DNA of 64,000 bases from Aedes albopictus (GCF_035046485.1 NC_085137.1:134544703-134608702); one strand, 5' to 3'. Counted from the stretch's first letter, positions 22,318 to 33,815 are shown. The notes: generated by a model from the sequence alone, not told the origin. Program-made: numbers and translations.

Positions 22318-25300
22318 GCGTTGCGTTGCGTTGCGTTTCGTGGTAACGGAGTAATTCGTAGATTGCATACTGAAAGTTGTCATGTTAAAACTTTAGTACT
22401 CCTATTCTAATTGCTTATGGAATGATATGAAACCTACTTTACAAGAGGTCAGCGACTCACCGACACTCCCATAGGTGTCAAGGAGTTGGAGATTTGGAAT
22501 GGGTTGATTGGGGATTCACTATAAGCGAGTGATGCAGCGAAATTCAGATTGTGTAAGTGTATTTGAGTTGATCATGTAGACGTGTTGATGTGAGTGTAAG
22601 TGATTGTTTAACACCAACGTTGGGAGTGACATAGCTAAGAAATTTTGTCACTCCATGGGCCTCTTTCTTTCCGGGATGGGGCACAGGTATTTGGACCATG
22701 TGTCCTGGCTAACAAGCCTAGGCTTAAGCCAAAGTCAAAATTAAGTCGTCCAACTCCCATACATTGGTGTGAAATTTCGGGGTTCATGAAGTACTAGATC
22801 AAAAAACTATCATACCTTCGTATAATGTTACTTTGCACTCTAATGAATGTTGCTATGAGTAACAAACTACTGTTTACAAAAATATAAACAAGAAAAATTT
22901 AGACTGCACTGGGTTACGAAGAGATGATTATTTTGGGCATGCGGAGTTTCCTGATGGGATCCTTCCATTCTGCTTGCGCTTGCGGGTAAGTTTCTTAATT
23001 TCCTCCTGAAGCTAGAAGTTTTCACCAGATATTTTGACCTTACTTTTTACAAGGTACTTACGGTCGAACAGATTATTGCTACATCTGTGTGAATGGAATT
23101 CCTAAACCGGAACGTGGGTGCGTGAAAACGACATACCAATAACGGCAGCGACTGGCAAGGTTGGCATCAAAAGCCGCCGAGGAAAGGCCGAAGTTTCCGA
23201 CCCACGGTGTGATCACGGCTTCGTCCCGAAAAAACAGGCCTGGGATAACCGGGCGCTTGAAAACTGGCTTGATAGGGGACACAATAATCCTTGTAACCAA
23301 CCGGAAGATGCCTTGTCGGGGCACGTTTAGCCAGTCCAGGGTTGGACAGATACCAAAGACCTGCAAATGCGGATGTTTCCAACCCAAGCGGATGAGGTTT
23401 ACTTCGACTCAGAAAACCGGCTCTTGTGGGTCGGACGCTTGACTACTCGGCCGCTCGAATTGTACAGGGCCAGTACGATCCCTGTGGATAGTGATCGGCA
23501 GGTCTTAGATTGTCGGATCACGTGAAGACATCAGAGACTGAAATTAAAATAACTCCTTTTGGTCGAACGACAGCCATTCATTGGTCAGAATACACCGTTG
23601 AAGGTTTACATTTTCTAAATAAATATTTCCCTATTTTCTCGCACTCCCATATAGGATTTCAATGACTAATGTTACTCTCCGGGAACGATTTATTCTAATA
23701 AATAGAAAGCTACCATCTTTTCCACTAACAAACTGCCATATAAAAGACACATTTGAAACATCAGCGATATTAGCAGATATCTAACTTCAATCACCAATTA
23801 TGTCGTTGCCTTTGAAAATGAGACACACTACTGCATTCTTCAAAGTACATCGTTGGATAAATGAAAATTACTGGGTCTATTTCTAACCAAATAAATGAAG
23901 AAAATGAATATTTTGCTCGAGTGCGTCGACTTTTCACACGAGAATTTCATGCTGGAGCTAGGCTTGTTGTCATAATGTCATAAACTCCTAGATCACAAAG
24001 TAAGTTGAAAACAAGGTAGTCAGCCAAACGTCAAACTTGGGTACCGGGGACCAAACGTAGTACTAGAAGTGGTACCCGGCTCGAGTACGAGTGCTACGAC
24101 TTTATTTGGACTTTGCTTAAGCGCCATTGATCGCTCTCTGAAACGATAAGAAAAACGTTATGTAGATGGGAAAGGATAATAGGGGAGGGATGATATCTAT
24201 TTATCGAGATGCCAGCGACTCACCGACGCTCTCGTAAATAGAAAGGAAATGGGATTTAGGTAGGTACAGGAATGGTTTGGAATTTAGTATGATTAAGTTA
24301 TGCGTTATATGTGTAGCTTGATATGTTAAAAATGGCCGCTTTAATTGATTTATATTGTGTGTTTACCGGCCACCCACGTTCCACCGGTCACCCAGGTAGC
24401 CGTTCCAAAGAAGCCGTTTTATAAAAAAGAAGGACCTCAAATTGAGCTTTAACATTTTTAGTAAATGCGCGATTCCGCTTTGCCACCATTTATTTATTTT
24501 TTGACAATAAAATTGACTTTAATTTGAAAACGGCTATTTTGGAACGGCCACCTAAGTAACTGATGGAATACAGGCAGCCGACAAACTCTCAATAGCTATA
24601 TTATCAGCGCAAGAACCAGAAGTTGAATTGCGCTGAAAAATTCATCGATTGATTACTCCCAGAGAGTGATTGATTTTTTGATGATTTCAGCGCAAGGCGA
24701 TGTTGACCTTTTCAATAATTGTTTTTGAAAGTGTGCCACATGATCAAAGTGCTTACTCACATAAAAAATAGTTGTCGTCGGTCGCCTCAGTTTTGAAGTT
24801 ACTGATGTGATTGATAGCCACCACCAGTGCAGGTTTTGCCATGTCGGTGAAGAAGAGCACGCCATTCTCTACATAATGGTTTTAAAGGGAAGTTGGAATA
24901 TCCACTCTTCCAAACATAAATACTGTATCAACTGGCGGCTCGGATTACCCTCCTCCCCCAAAATTAGTTATACAATGTTTAATACATATAATAATTCCAT
25001 AATACGTCAAATCGCCAATTGAATAAATATAAAAGGAAAGATCTCACCAATTTAGAAACATTTGCGTCATCTACGGTCATCTTAGCTTGCTCATTCCGGT
25101 CTCCGGGAAGAAGTGTGTTGGGGTTCGCCATTCAACTTGAGCTCTTCGTTCACCATCAGCTTTTCCACTTTTTCTCCTTGAGCCGCACCGTCTTCAGGAC
25201 GTAACCCCCGGTGAACACGCCACACGGATCTTCCTTCTTCTCTGTCGGCCATCATTGGACACAAAGATGGTCCGGGTTGACCAGAACACACCAATGTTCA

Positions 25301-25830
25301 TAGACACTTGCTGTTGCTGGCAATCCACACCACCATCGTCCGGGTATCAGTAGGTCGGGAGTAACGAAAGTTTTTTTTCATTAATTTTCACGAAATATCT
25401 CCACGCTTCGGAGTAAAACCTCCAATGACGTCGGATATCGGTCGACAAATTCACTTCGTTTTAACAAAAGCTTCACACTTTCACGATACAATTTGACGCG
25501 AGAAAAGTTTTGCGTCCGCCTTCTCCAGTTGGAAGCAGAGAAAAGGTGCCCAAATTCTTCAAGAAACATTCACTTAAATACTCCCTTTAATGCAGCTTTA
25601 GATGGATTTGAGGTTGAAGATCCAGACCGATGAATGCTTCCACCGTGGATTTCACTTTCGGCTGCGGTTGAATAACTCCCACTTTGAAAACACTACCACC
25701 AGCTTATAAAAAGCAAAAACCGTTTAGAATTCGCACTATTTCTTCACTAAAATCTTCTTTTTGATAAATTTTACACTGCCATTAGCCGAGATTCGATAAA
25801 CGCTTGAGCGAACACGCCGCGATTTTTTTT
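22318..25830 (-). mobile_element. 3.5-kb insertion in the gypsy integrase with a 26-bp direct repeat
   Basis: The 26-bp coding stretch for CYWFPNMK occurs at both borders (22292-22317, 25831-25856), so the block is a clean insertion with a long target duplication. On the minus strand the block starts A-rich then TCGCGGCGTGTTCGCTC and ends in a short (AACGC) tandem tail at 22318-22340, which suggests a non-LTR retroelement or a retroposed RNA. No RT domain is recognisable. Two weak minus-strand frames lie at 25381-25569 and 25091-25294. GC-rich 23090-23520 holds open frames on both strands without recognised motifs. The motif CAGCGACTCACCGAC occurs at about 22449 and 24213. Confidence 0.7.
24391..24557. 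mobile_element. Small MITE, about 167 bp
   Basis: Inverted ends AGGTAGCCGTTCCAAAG and its near-inverse (TTTTGGAACGGCCACCT), continuing through AGCCGTTTT. AT-rich core. Nested inside the 3.5-kb insertion. Confidence 0.6.
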
Positions 25831-25856
25831 TTCATATTTGGAAACCAATAACATCT

Positions 25857-27150
25857 CAATATTAATTCACAAACTATATCACATCCAAAATGTCCCAAAT
25901 CATCATGACACGTTTTAATGACACGATTGACTATATCATGTGGAACATAAAATAACACCCTATTTTTGTGTTTCCTGTAAACCATACCGTCACGCAATTC
26001 ATAGAATTTATGGTCAATAGTCTGCAAATCATCTCTCAATTTATTTATTTCAGTGTCCCTTAACTGACATGCTATCAATGCTCTTTCAAAATCATTCCTA
26101 CCATTATTGAGTAAATAAATACTGTTTATTCTTGACAAAGCATCAACATGTTTCATGCAATTAGAAGACCTATGAATGGGTTCAAAATCAAACTCTGAAA
26201 GAAATATTTCCCATCTATCAATTTTCGGGTTTATATTTTTCTTTTTCAAAGTATCAGTAAGAGCGTTGCAATCAGTTACCAATTTGAAATGCATTCCTTG
26301 CAAATATATTTGAAATCTTTTGATGCTATTATAAACTGCTAACGTTTCTAACTCAAACGAATGTAACTTTGTTTCTGAAGGTGGGGTACGTTTACTAAAA
26401 TACATTACAGGGTGAAATTGTCGATCTGTTTGTTTTTGTAACAAAACTCCACCAAATCCATGACTACTGGTGTCTGTATGAAGTTCGGTTGGCGCTGTTG
26501 GATTGTATATTTTCAAAACAGAGTCATTTATCAATTTTTGTTTTAAATTTTCAAAATAATTCATTTGATCAATACCAAAAACAAAGGTTATATCTTTTTT
26601 GTTCAATAAGCTATATAACGGACTAGCAATTATAGAAAACTGTGGAATGAAGCTTCTAAAATAACTGGCCAAACCTATGAAACGATGAACTTCAGCTTGA
26701 TTTTTTGGAATCGGAAAATTTCTTATGCATTCTATGTGACGATCACTTGGACCAATTCCCTTTTCTGAAATTTTATAACTCAAATATTCAATTTCAGTTT
26801 TCATGAATGCACACTTACTTAACTGCAGAGTAAGTAAATTTTTATTCAAAATTTCAAATACCTGCTTCAAAATTAATAAATGTTCTTCAACGGTGTTCGT
26901 TGCTATGAAAATGTCATCAATATAAATTACTATTTTGCCAGACTTTATTAAATCTCGAAAAACATGATGAATGAACCTCATAAAAGCAGAAGGAGCATTA
27001 CATAACCCAAAGGGTACTCTTTTATATTCATATTGAACCATGTGGGTAATGAAAGCCGTATATTTCGAAGATTTTTCTGAAAGCTTCAATTGATTATACC
27101 CACTTTTTAAATCCAAACTCGTAAAATATTTTTTGCAATTTGCACTATAA
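25857..27150 (-). pseudogene. Gypsy RT (fingers/palm), RNase H and HxxxxH of integrase
   Basis: About 430 codons open. Residues counted from the first Met after the upstream insertion (27176): LDLKSGYNQ at 21-29 (first catalytic Asp), VPFGLCNAPSAF near 54-65, IVIYIDD with YIDD at 85-88 (catalytic pair), LHTDTSSHGFGG around 232-243 with the RNase H Asp at 235, FELETLA near 274-280, and TDCNAL near 301-306. Further on HDDLGH gives the HxxxxH half of the integrase zinc site. The frame then runs into the 3.5-kb insertion. All visible RT catalytic residues are intact; breakage is structural. Confidence 0.92.
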
Positions 27151-27590
27151 AATTCATTTAATACTTGCCGTTTCAATATCCTAGCGGCCTACTTTTCCGT
27201 ACTATCCAAACAAATGCATTTTGGTTCATAATGCATCTCATTTGGGTAGCATTATGAATCATAATGCATTTGTTTGACTGACAACCTGTGTTACCACAGT
27301 AAGAGCTTGAAAAACTGTAACGGTTATAGCACAGCTTGCTTGATTCAGATTTCGTGATGGAGCACGTGGTCGTTCCCATTCATCCACCGAGAAGTACAAT
27401 GATACTGATGGAAATGATCATTCTAGTGAATAATTTTGATCATTGCAAAAAATGTTGTATGCAACTCGTTGCAAAACTCGATTTTTACAGCACTCTTCGT
27501 ATTTATCCAACTCGGCAAGCCTCGTTGGATAAATGTACGACTCGTGCTGTAAAAATCATCATTTCGCAACTCGTTGCATAAATAACTATT
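27151..27590. mobile_element. Insertion of about 440 bp inside the gypsy RT
   Basis: RT homology is interrupted between DQLQGK (ending near 27591) and KYFTSLDLKSG (starting near 27138). The insert holds a hairpin at 27463-27582 (TGCAACTCGTTGCAAAA ... with GATTTTTACAGCAC and CCAACTCGGCAAGCC arms) and a second palindrome at 27207-27274 (CAAACAAATGCATT and its inverse). Probably one MITE carrying another. Exact ends and target duplication not resolved. Confidence 0.7.
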
Positions 27591-27829
27591 TTCCCTTGTA
27601 ATTGATCTAATAAGTCTTCAATTAGATAACGATCTTTTACAGTCTGCTTATTCAATTCTCTATAATCAATGCACATTCTAAATGAACCATCTTTCTTTTT
27701 AACTAAAAAAACTCTACTTGCATAAGGAGAGTTACTCTCCACAATTACACCTTCCTTTAATAAGTTTTCAATAGTGTTTTCAATTTCCTTTTTCTGATGA
27801 AAAGAAAATCTTCTTGCAGAAAAATGAAA
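27591..27829 (-). pseudogene. Gypsy RT, N-terminal part
   Basis: Codes for SPYASRVFLVKKKDGSFR, then MCIDYRELNKQTVKDRY, the diagnostic first RT blocks of Ty3/gypsy, up to DLLDQLQGK. The reading then enters the inserted hairpin DNA. Upstream 27743-27829 joins the protease frame with a possible frame change. Confidence 0.88.
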
Positions 27830-28456
27830 TTATTTGTTACAATTCAACTCAATGTTCATCTCATGAACAATTTCTGATTTCTCTGGTTTAGAAGCATTGA
27901 AATAATATTTATTGAAAAGAGATTTAAGCTGATTAATAATATTCAAACTTATGTTTTTATCGCCAATGTCTAAATTATCAATCATGTCAACACTAGTTGG
28001 TGAATTGTTTACCTGGATAGCATATAGTTGATTAAGAAAATTCTCCGTGTCATTCAAAATTTCTGATTTGTTGTCACAACTTGATCTCCTTTTGATTGTT
28101 ATCAAATTCTGTTCATGTATGAGCTTAACATCATTTCCGCTTATGAAGTCGCGTCCCACAATCCAATCCAGGTACATGGTCTCATCTGGGACAACCTTAA
28201 TCTGTAAATTGAAAATAACATTGTTAATCATCATTTCCGTGTCAATAACTACTAATATTTTAACAATTGTATCATTTAAGCCTTCGAATTCTATATCTTT
28301 GGTAAATGGAACAATTTTGAAAAATGCTGGTATTTGACTTGCTTTGATTAGACTAACTGAACTACCTGTGTCAATTAGTGTTAAGCATGGTTTGAAATAG
28401 TTACCAAATCTCAAACAACTCATAAAATGATCCTTTACTAATCTTATCCTAATCAT
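27830..28456 (-). CDS. Gypsy aspartic protease region
   Basis: A 208-codon frame with the retroviral-type active site LIDTGSSVSLI (Asp at residue 29, Thr 30, Gly 31) and a downstream YLDWIVGRDFI, resembling the second conserved hydrophobic block before the RT. The 29-to-210-residue span covers protease and the linker to RT. It cleaves the Gag-Pol polyprotein in functional relatives. It overlaps neither gag nor RT in frame, so expression would need frameshifting or the frames have decayed. Confidence 0.85.
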   Translation of the reverse strand: MIRIRLVKDHFMSCLRFGNYFKPCLTLIDTGSSVSLIKASQIPAFFKIVPFTKDIEFEGLNDTIVKILVVIDTEMMINNVIFNLQIKVVPDETMYLDWIVGRDFISGNDVKLIHEQNLITIKRRSSCDNKSEILNDTENFLNQLYAIQVNNSPTSVDMIDNLDIGDKNISLNIINQLKSLFNKYYFNASKPEKSEIVHEMNIELNCNK

Positions 28457-28492
28457 ATTACCTAGCTGATTCGTGTTTAGATCAAAATTTGG

Positions 28493-29426
28493 CTAACTAG
28501 CATCTTGAACCTGGCGACCGGTGTACACATTTCCAACTCGATTGAGAATTCTAGGATCTGCATTCCCATTCGTCCTGTCCGACATCCGCAGTAATGGAGC
28601 ACCAGCACGGCAAAATTTCCAACTGTGACCAAATCGATTACATTGAGAGCACTTAACGGCAGTTTGGCCTTGGGTAGTTTCTTGAAATGTGTCCATCCTG
28701 ATTACAATTGTGGCAAATCCAGCGGGCTTCTGTAGATGACACCCGAAAAACTTGAGGACTCTTGGGAGGATTCCTCAACCCACTCACGCATTCAAATCTT
28801 TTCAAGCAGCTAATAACTTCCATAACTGAATTGAATTTCTGAAGAGACAGCATCGCTTGAAGTCCTTGGTCTTGGATTCCACGAATTGCGTATTTGATCA
28901 AGGCCTGTTCGCTGTGGTTGATGTTCTTCCCAATCGCCATAATTTCAAACACATACTTCTCGAAATCTTCATCCGGTTTCTTTAGACGACTCATCAAACG
29001 GAAATGGACATCTGCTTCATCCAGTATATTCGGGAAACCAATCGCTAATTCATTCTTGAAATCATCCCAATTAGATATTTTTGATCTGACAGCTTCGTAC
29101 CAAATTCGGGGAAGTTCTCCTTATCTTGTGACAGCATGATGAAGGGTTGTATGATTCGACCAGGAATAGAGGAGCTTCAAATTTTCTATATTTGTAATCC
29201 ATGAATTTGATGAAACTTCATTTGAATTGAAAACAGGAATTAATTTCTTGACGTCATCCGGGTGCATTGGAAATTGAGTGATGAACAGTCCTTGGGCCCC
29301 AGCGTTTGAAAAATTGACGGTATTTTGAACGTTTTGATTTTCATTTGTACTTGAATGATCATCTGGTTTTGGTGTAATTATCCGGTTTGAAACAGTAGCT
29401 TCAGTTTCATTTTCATTTTCAACCAA
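28493..29426 (-). pseudogene. Gypsy gag, frameshifted
   Basis: Three frames in succession: an N-terminal part (29121-29426), a capsid part with RLKKPDEDFEKYVFEI and LIKYAIRGIQDQGLQ (28653-28997), and a C-terminal part (28493-28696). Two nucleocapsid zinc knuckles lie at the end. The second, CSQCNRFGHSWKFC, has the full CX2CX4HX4C. The first reads CHNCNQDGHISRNY, with Tyr replacing the last Cys. Frame changes near 29000-29120 and 28660-28690 inactivate it. Confidence 0.85.
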
Positions 29427-29527
29427 TCCAGAACGGCTGCGAGGTGGACTTCTGGCAGTACGGCGTATCTTGAACTGCTATGGCTTTGGTGATCTTGAAA
29501 GAAAAATGTCGATCCCACTTCTGAAGT

Positions 29528-29660
29528 TGTAGAAGTCGTCTGGTTGATGGTTGATAACAGAATGAGTTTATTGACTTTAAGTGTTCCTAACTGTCTAATC
29601 CCTAACCCTACTATAACGGAAACGGAAATGAACAACGTACTAGATGTACACGCTACTACA
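29528..29660 (-). repeat. 5' LTR of the gypsy element
   Basis: 133 bp, TG...CA ends, same orientation as 21329-21465. As the minus-strand 5' LTR it should contain the promoter. It is followed at once by the ATTG target duplication and the rest of the interrupted RTE sequence. Confidence 0.9.
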
Positions 29661-29664
29661 ATTG

Positions 29665-31046
29665 CTAGAAACTTAAAATACCTGCAGAGCTGTAAACCAG
29701 CCTGAAGCAAGAAATAGTTAAGTTCAGACTTATGGTGAATACGTTTAAAATAAAGTGTATGGCGAAGCCATACACGGTTTTATTCGTTTCGGAAGTACTG
29801 TTTGTCATTCTCAACAGCAAACAAATTTACATGAATGCCTTGTTTCGTACATATGAGGACCCACTGAACTACATGAAAAACATAATAATACAATTTATAA
29901 TCGAAAGTTCACTCCAAAGAAGTAAGTAAGTAAGAAGTTTCATGACCAACTATCCCAAATAACATATCATTTTCGGCCATATCAATATCGCAACTCAATC
30001 AAAGGCCATAACCAATTTGCAATATCTCTTGAACTGACCCCCTTGGGGTCTTTTGTCCTCCTGTCAGCCACACGCTATATTTCATCCAAAAACCTTATGC
30101 AAACAGCTACTTGAACCTGTCGAAGCCGAAATTCATCATCATCTTCCACCGTCTATCAGCTGTGTTCCTCCCGTCTCGGTCCGGGTCACCGGCGACGGCA
30201 AGCAGCGAAAAAGGGGGTTCACGTAATTCGCACAACTCACAGCCATTCAAACCCGTGAGTTGGGTAGGGGTATAGCTCAGATCCGTGACTAAACCTTCCG
30301 CTCGTTAATGCCAGACAGCCTGAGACACACACACACACCCTCTCCAGCTCACATGAGGAGGAAAATTATTGTAATTTATAATAATTATTTCACGCTACTG
30401 TTTGACTTTTGCCCACAACACCCGAGAGAGCGCCGCCGCCGCACCGGTAACTGACTGACCGATCGACTGCGCTGCGCACTTTGCCATAGGGAAAAATATC
30501 AATAAGCAGCCATCAATCACATCGATTTCTTTGAAAGAAGTAAGAAGTAAGAACCAGCTTGGATGGAGCTTGGAGCGGAGAAAAGCATCACCGAATGTCG
30601 CCCATGCACGAAGTGCACGTGTTTGGCAGACTCAGGCAGGGCCCATTTATTGGTTTGTTGAGGAAGACTGCAAGGAGTAAATTAAACTGTCAAATCAAGA
30701 CCCTTATCAGTGGAAGTGGCGCTGCGCTGGGCTTGGTGTTCGAGTTGGTGATTCGAGTTGTGAATCGTTTCATAAGCGACATTGTATTTGTTCATTTCAA
30801 TTTAAAAATTGAATTCCTGAGCCGATCGCGGAACATGCATTAATCATTCGTGTAGACTTGCAGAGGCCATTACATAAAGAAAGTGATTCAAAATATTTTA
30901 TTTTCACTTTACTGCATCATGATCTATCAATTATTCCAATGCAATCCATGCAATCATTTCCGCGATTATATCGGTTTTTCATCTGATTCCCGTCTAACTT
31001 CCCGAAAACAATTAGATTGAAGTATTCTAATAAATATTCGATGTTT
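29665..31046. other. Mostly unique DNA, no supported gene
   Basis: The first 50-60 bp may be the tail of the interrupted RTE RT. 30000-30560 is GC-richer, with an (AC)n run at 30329-30340, CGCCGCCGCCGCACCGG near 30434 and GAGAGAGCG, the kind of composition seen in promoter or 5' UTR DNA. No start codon with a supported exon was found. A 94-codon frame at 30559-30843 is unsupported. Confidence 0.35.
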
Positions 31047-31329
31047 TTGCCTTTCTCGTACACCAAGGTGTACCGAAAGGCTATATGTTCACTCCAAAAA
31101 CGAAAATTTGATAGAGCCTCCGGAGGGGTCAAGTCTTATATACCAATCGACTCAGCTCGACGAATTGAGGTGATGTCTGTGTGTGTGTATGTGTGTGTGT
31201 GTGTGTGTATGTGTGTGTGTGTATGTGTGTGTACAAAAAAAACTCACATCACTTTTTGGCAGTAAACCTCAACCGATTTTATTGACCGATGGTTCATTCG
31301 ACGCGGAATCTGGTCCCATTGTTTCCTAT
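31047..31329 (+). repeat. Head of a dispersed repeat family with GT microsatellite
   Basis: Begins TTGCCTTTCTCGTACACC and passes through CACTCCAAAAACGAAAATT and GACTCAGCTCGACGAATTG to an interrupted (GT)n/(GTAT) tract at 31177-31232. I recall this opening from many mosquito loci as a dispersed repeat, but its class is unknown to me. The inverse of GCCTTTCTCGT occurs at 42565-42575 with AGGTGGATTAA after it, possibly the other end of the same family. Confidence 0.6.
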
Positions 31330-32341
31330 TGAAAATGGTTCAGATCGGTCCAGCCGTTCCGGAGTTATGGCCATTTAGGTGTTCCGGACCGGTACCCCAG
31401 GAAGGGGCCAGATATGAAAACGCTACAAACCCATCCATGCGGCACATCAAACTACGGCATTTTCGATAACTTGATGAATGGTAAGCAGAAAAATAGTCTC
31501 AGACCATATCTGAACCGGTAGTGTCACGGAACCGGTTCCGGGTGCCCCGCCGGAAGTGACCAAACATAAAAGTGAACTAAACCCATGCATGCGACATATC
31601 AAACCGCGGCTTTTTCGATAACGTGGTGAACAGTAAGCAGGAAAACATTCTCAGACCATATCGGAACCGGTAGTGTTCCGGAACCGGTTGCAAATGTCCC
31701 GCCGGAAGTGGCCAATTATTAAAGTTAACCAAACCCATGCATGCGACATATCAAATAGTGTTTTTTTGATATCCTGATGAACAGTAAGCAGGATAATATT
31801 CTCAGACCATATCTGAACCGGTTGTGTCCCGGAACCGGTTCGGGGTGTCCCGTCGGAAGTGGCCAAATATAAAATTGAAATAAAACCATGCATGTGACAT
31901 ATCAAACCACAGCTTTTTCGATAACCTGATGAACAGTTAGCAGGAAAGCATTCTCAGACCATATCGGAACCGGTTCCAGATGTTCCGCCGGAGGTGGCAT
32001 AGTATGAAAGTTAATTAAACCCATGCAAGGGACATATCAAATCGTGGCTTTTTCGATATCCTGATGAACAGTAAGCAGGAAAATATTTTCAGAACATATC
32101 TGAATCGGTTGTGATCCAGAACCGGTTTCGGGTGTCCCGCCGGAAATGGCCAAATATAAAAGGGAACCAAACCCACGCAAGCGACACATCAAATCGCGGA
32201 TTTGAGGGCATCTTGATTTATCAAAAAAAAAAAGTTTCCGGCCATATTGGGGACAACCGGTAGTGTTCCGCAACCGATTACGGTTGCCCCATCGGAAGTG
32301 GTCAAATGTAAAGGAGAACCAAACCCATAAATTCGACACAG
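31330..32341 (+). repeat. Tandem array, about 153-bp unit, left portion
   Basis: About six diverged units with GAACCGGTAGTGT, GTGTCCCGCCGGAAGTGG, AACCAAACCCATGCATG and TTTTTCGATAACCTGATGAA in constant order. Landmarks fall near 31511, 31664 and 31816, hence about 153 bp. The array breaks off inside a unit at 32341 and resumes at 40103 at the matching point. Confidence 0.85.
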
Positions 32342-32785
32342 AGCAGAAAAGAATAACAACTGGATAACATTTCAAGGTATTAATTCTTAAATAACATCAT
32401 ACCTTGATATGCCCTTCATTAGGTAGTAATAAGAGGCAAAATAACAAAATCGAATACCATAATTGTGTATGAATAACACCTAGAAAATAACAAGTCTTGT
32501 TATTTCAATAATGAATGCATACCAAAAATTTCAAACATACTACCAAGTGCTGGATTTGTTATCCAGAAGGTATTGGATAACAAAGTAATAACAATTATTG
32601 TTATTGAAATTACATTATATCGATACCTCATTTTGCTATCAAGTAGGTATTCCATAACAAAGAAATAACAACTCGTGCTATCGAATTTTTCACTTGTTTG
32701 ATGCCTCAATTTGTTATCGAATAGGTATTCGATAACAAAAGAAAAACAGCTATTGCTATCAAATCCGGTATTTTCTAATTACCCA
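32342..32785. repeat. Left end of the composite element
   Basis: Homologous to the reverse complement of 20180-20384 for its first about 200 bp, then shows two or three internal repeats of TTGTTATC(C/G)A and GGTATTC(C/G)ATAACAA. Confidence 0.75.
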
Positions 32786-33093
32786 ATTTATATTCAATCT
32801 GAAAATGTTAGCGATCATATAGAGAGTGAGGCAGAAAGCGGAAAGGTAGGGTGACACAAGCTTGGATTTCATCAGATGTTTGTGACAAGTATGTACGTCG
32901 ATGATTTGCGGCCCTGGGCAAAACAGCTACTCTTTCCCTGTCAGATAACATAGAAAATACAGTGTTTATACTGATAATACAGAAAAACCTGAATACCTGG
33001 CATCTCTGCTCCCATCTGATGTTCATGTTGACCGCCTTGTTGTCGACGATGCCTATTATAGACCCATTTGATATATGAGCATTAAAATGACGA
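32786..33093. other. Unassigned stretch, possible intron start
   Basis: No repeat or open frame of note. If the exon at 33100-33133 is real, this is intronic DNA downstream of its donor on the minus strand. Confidence 0.3.
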
Positions 33094-33099
33094 ACTTAC

Positions 33100-33133
33100 C
33101 ATAGAAATCCTGACTCACAGCGCCTTCGTCCAT
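33100..33133 (-). CDS. Candidate first coding exon (MDEGAVSQDFY) with GTAAGT donor
   Basis: On the minus strand an ATG at 33133 opens eleven codons reading MDEGAVSQDFY, then one base and a perfect GTAAGT donor at 33094-33099. The upstream DNA (33134-33340) is normal-complexity, not matched elsewhere in the window and would be the 5' UTR. A short initiator exon with a strong donor is common in insect genes. The rest of the gene would lie to the left beyond repeats, and I did not find a partner exon. Could be coincidence. Confidence 0.3.
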
Positions 33134-33629
33134 AGTAATAGTACGCCAACTCTCATCGACCGGAAAAAAATGGTCGACGCCGGATTCTAGGCTCAATCGA
33201 AAAAGTTTCTGCTTCACTCTGAGGCAGCGCCGTCTAGCCTTTGTTGAAACTTTGTTCCTGTTGATCTGTCTGCTGTAACGTTACAGTAACGTCGACCAGC
33301 ACTTCTGAACAGATCAGTTAAGGCTTATTCTTTCAAAATTGACTTCGACTCTCAATTGTTATCCATGTTGTAATAATCTCACTACGTAGATGTATTTCCG
33401 TAGAAAAATCCCGGCTTACAGGCTTCTGTTAGTAAAAGAAAATATCATTTTTAATATATTGAAGATCGACAAAATTATATTATTAAACAAAAGAAACATT
33501 TTGTCATGAATACGTCCTAATTGTATACTTCTTAAAGGGCAAAGATCATCACAGACAAATGTTTTACAAAGTTTGCATTTAAGATATATCGTTGAATAAC
33601 CAAAAAATTTAATAACAAATTCGGGAAGT

Positions 33630-33771
33630 GCAACCATCTAGGCAGGGGTCCTATTTTGGGCACTTTTCTGCTATAACTCAGCCAATTTTGAGCCAATTGA
33701 CACAATTGTATAGCTGAGTTATAGCGAAGAGTGGCCAAAATACCGGCCGCTGCCCAAGTGGTTCGCTACCC
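33630..33771. mobile_element. Diverged relative of the 7526-7738 MITE
   Basis: Shares GGGTCCTATTTTGGGCAC, CTGCTATAACTCAG and the inverse AGCTGAGTTATAGC, and the right end CCTA. The left terminus is rearranged. Arms are imperfect. Confidence 0.65.
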
Positions 33772-33815
33772 TACTTCATGCTATCTGATGAAATGTCTTC
33801 AGTGATACCTTCAGT

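Larger units (their letters stand above)
21329..29660 (-). mobile_element. Ty3/gypsy LTR retrotransposon, defective
   Basis: Bounded by two direct LTRs of 133-137 bp, both starting TGTAGAAGTCGTCTGG and ending CACGCTACTACA. The 4-bp target duplication ATTG flanks the whole unit (21325-21328, 29661-29664). Read on the minus strand, domain order is gag, protease, RT, RNase H, integrase, which defines Ty3/gypsy. It carries frameshifts in gag, an approximately 440-bp insertion in RT and a 3.5-kb insertion in the integrase zinc-binding region. No envelope gene seen. It sits in the RTE reverse transcriptase pseudogene, so it is younger than that element. Confidence 0.93.

Noticed and set aside
21329..29660. 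Envelope gene suggesting an infectious errantivirus
   Set aside because: After the integrase C-terminal domain only about 40 bp remain before the 3' LTR, leaving no room for env.
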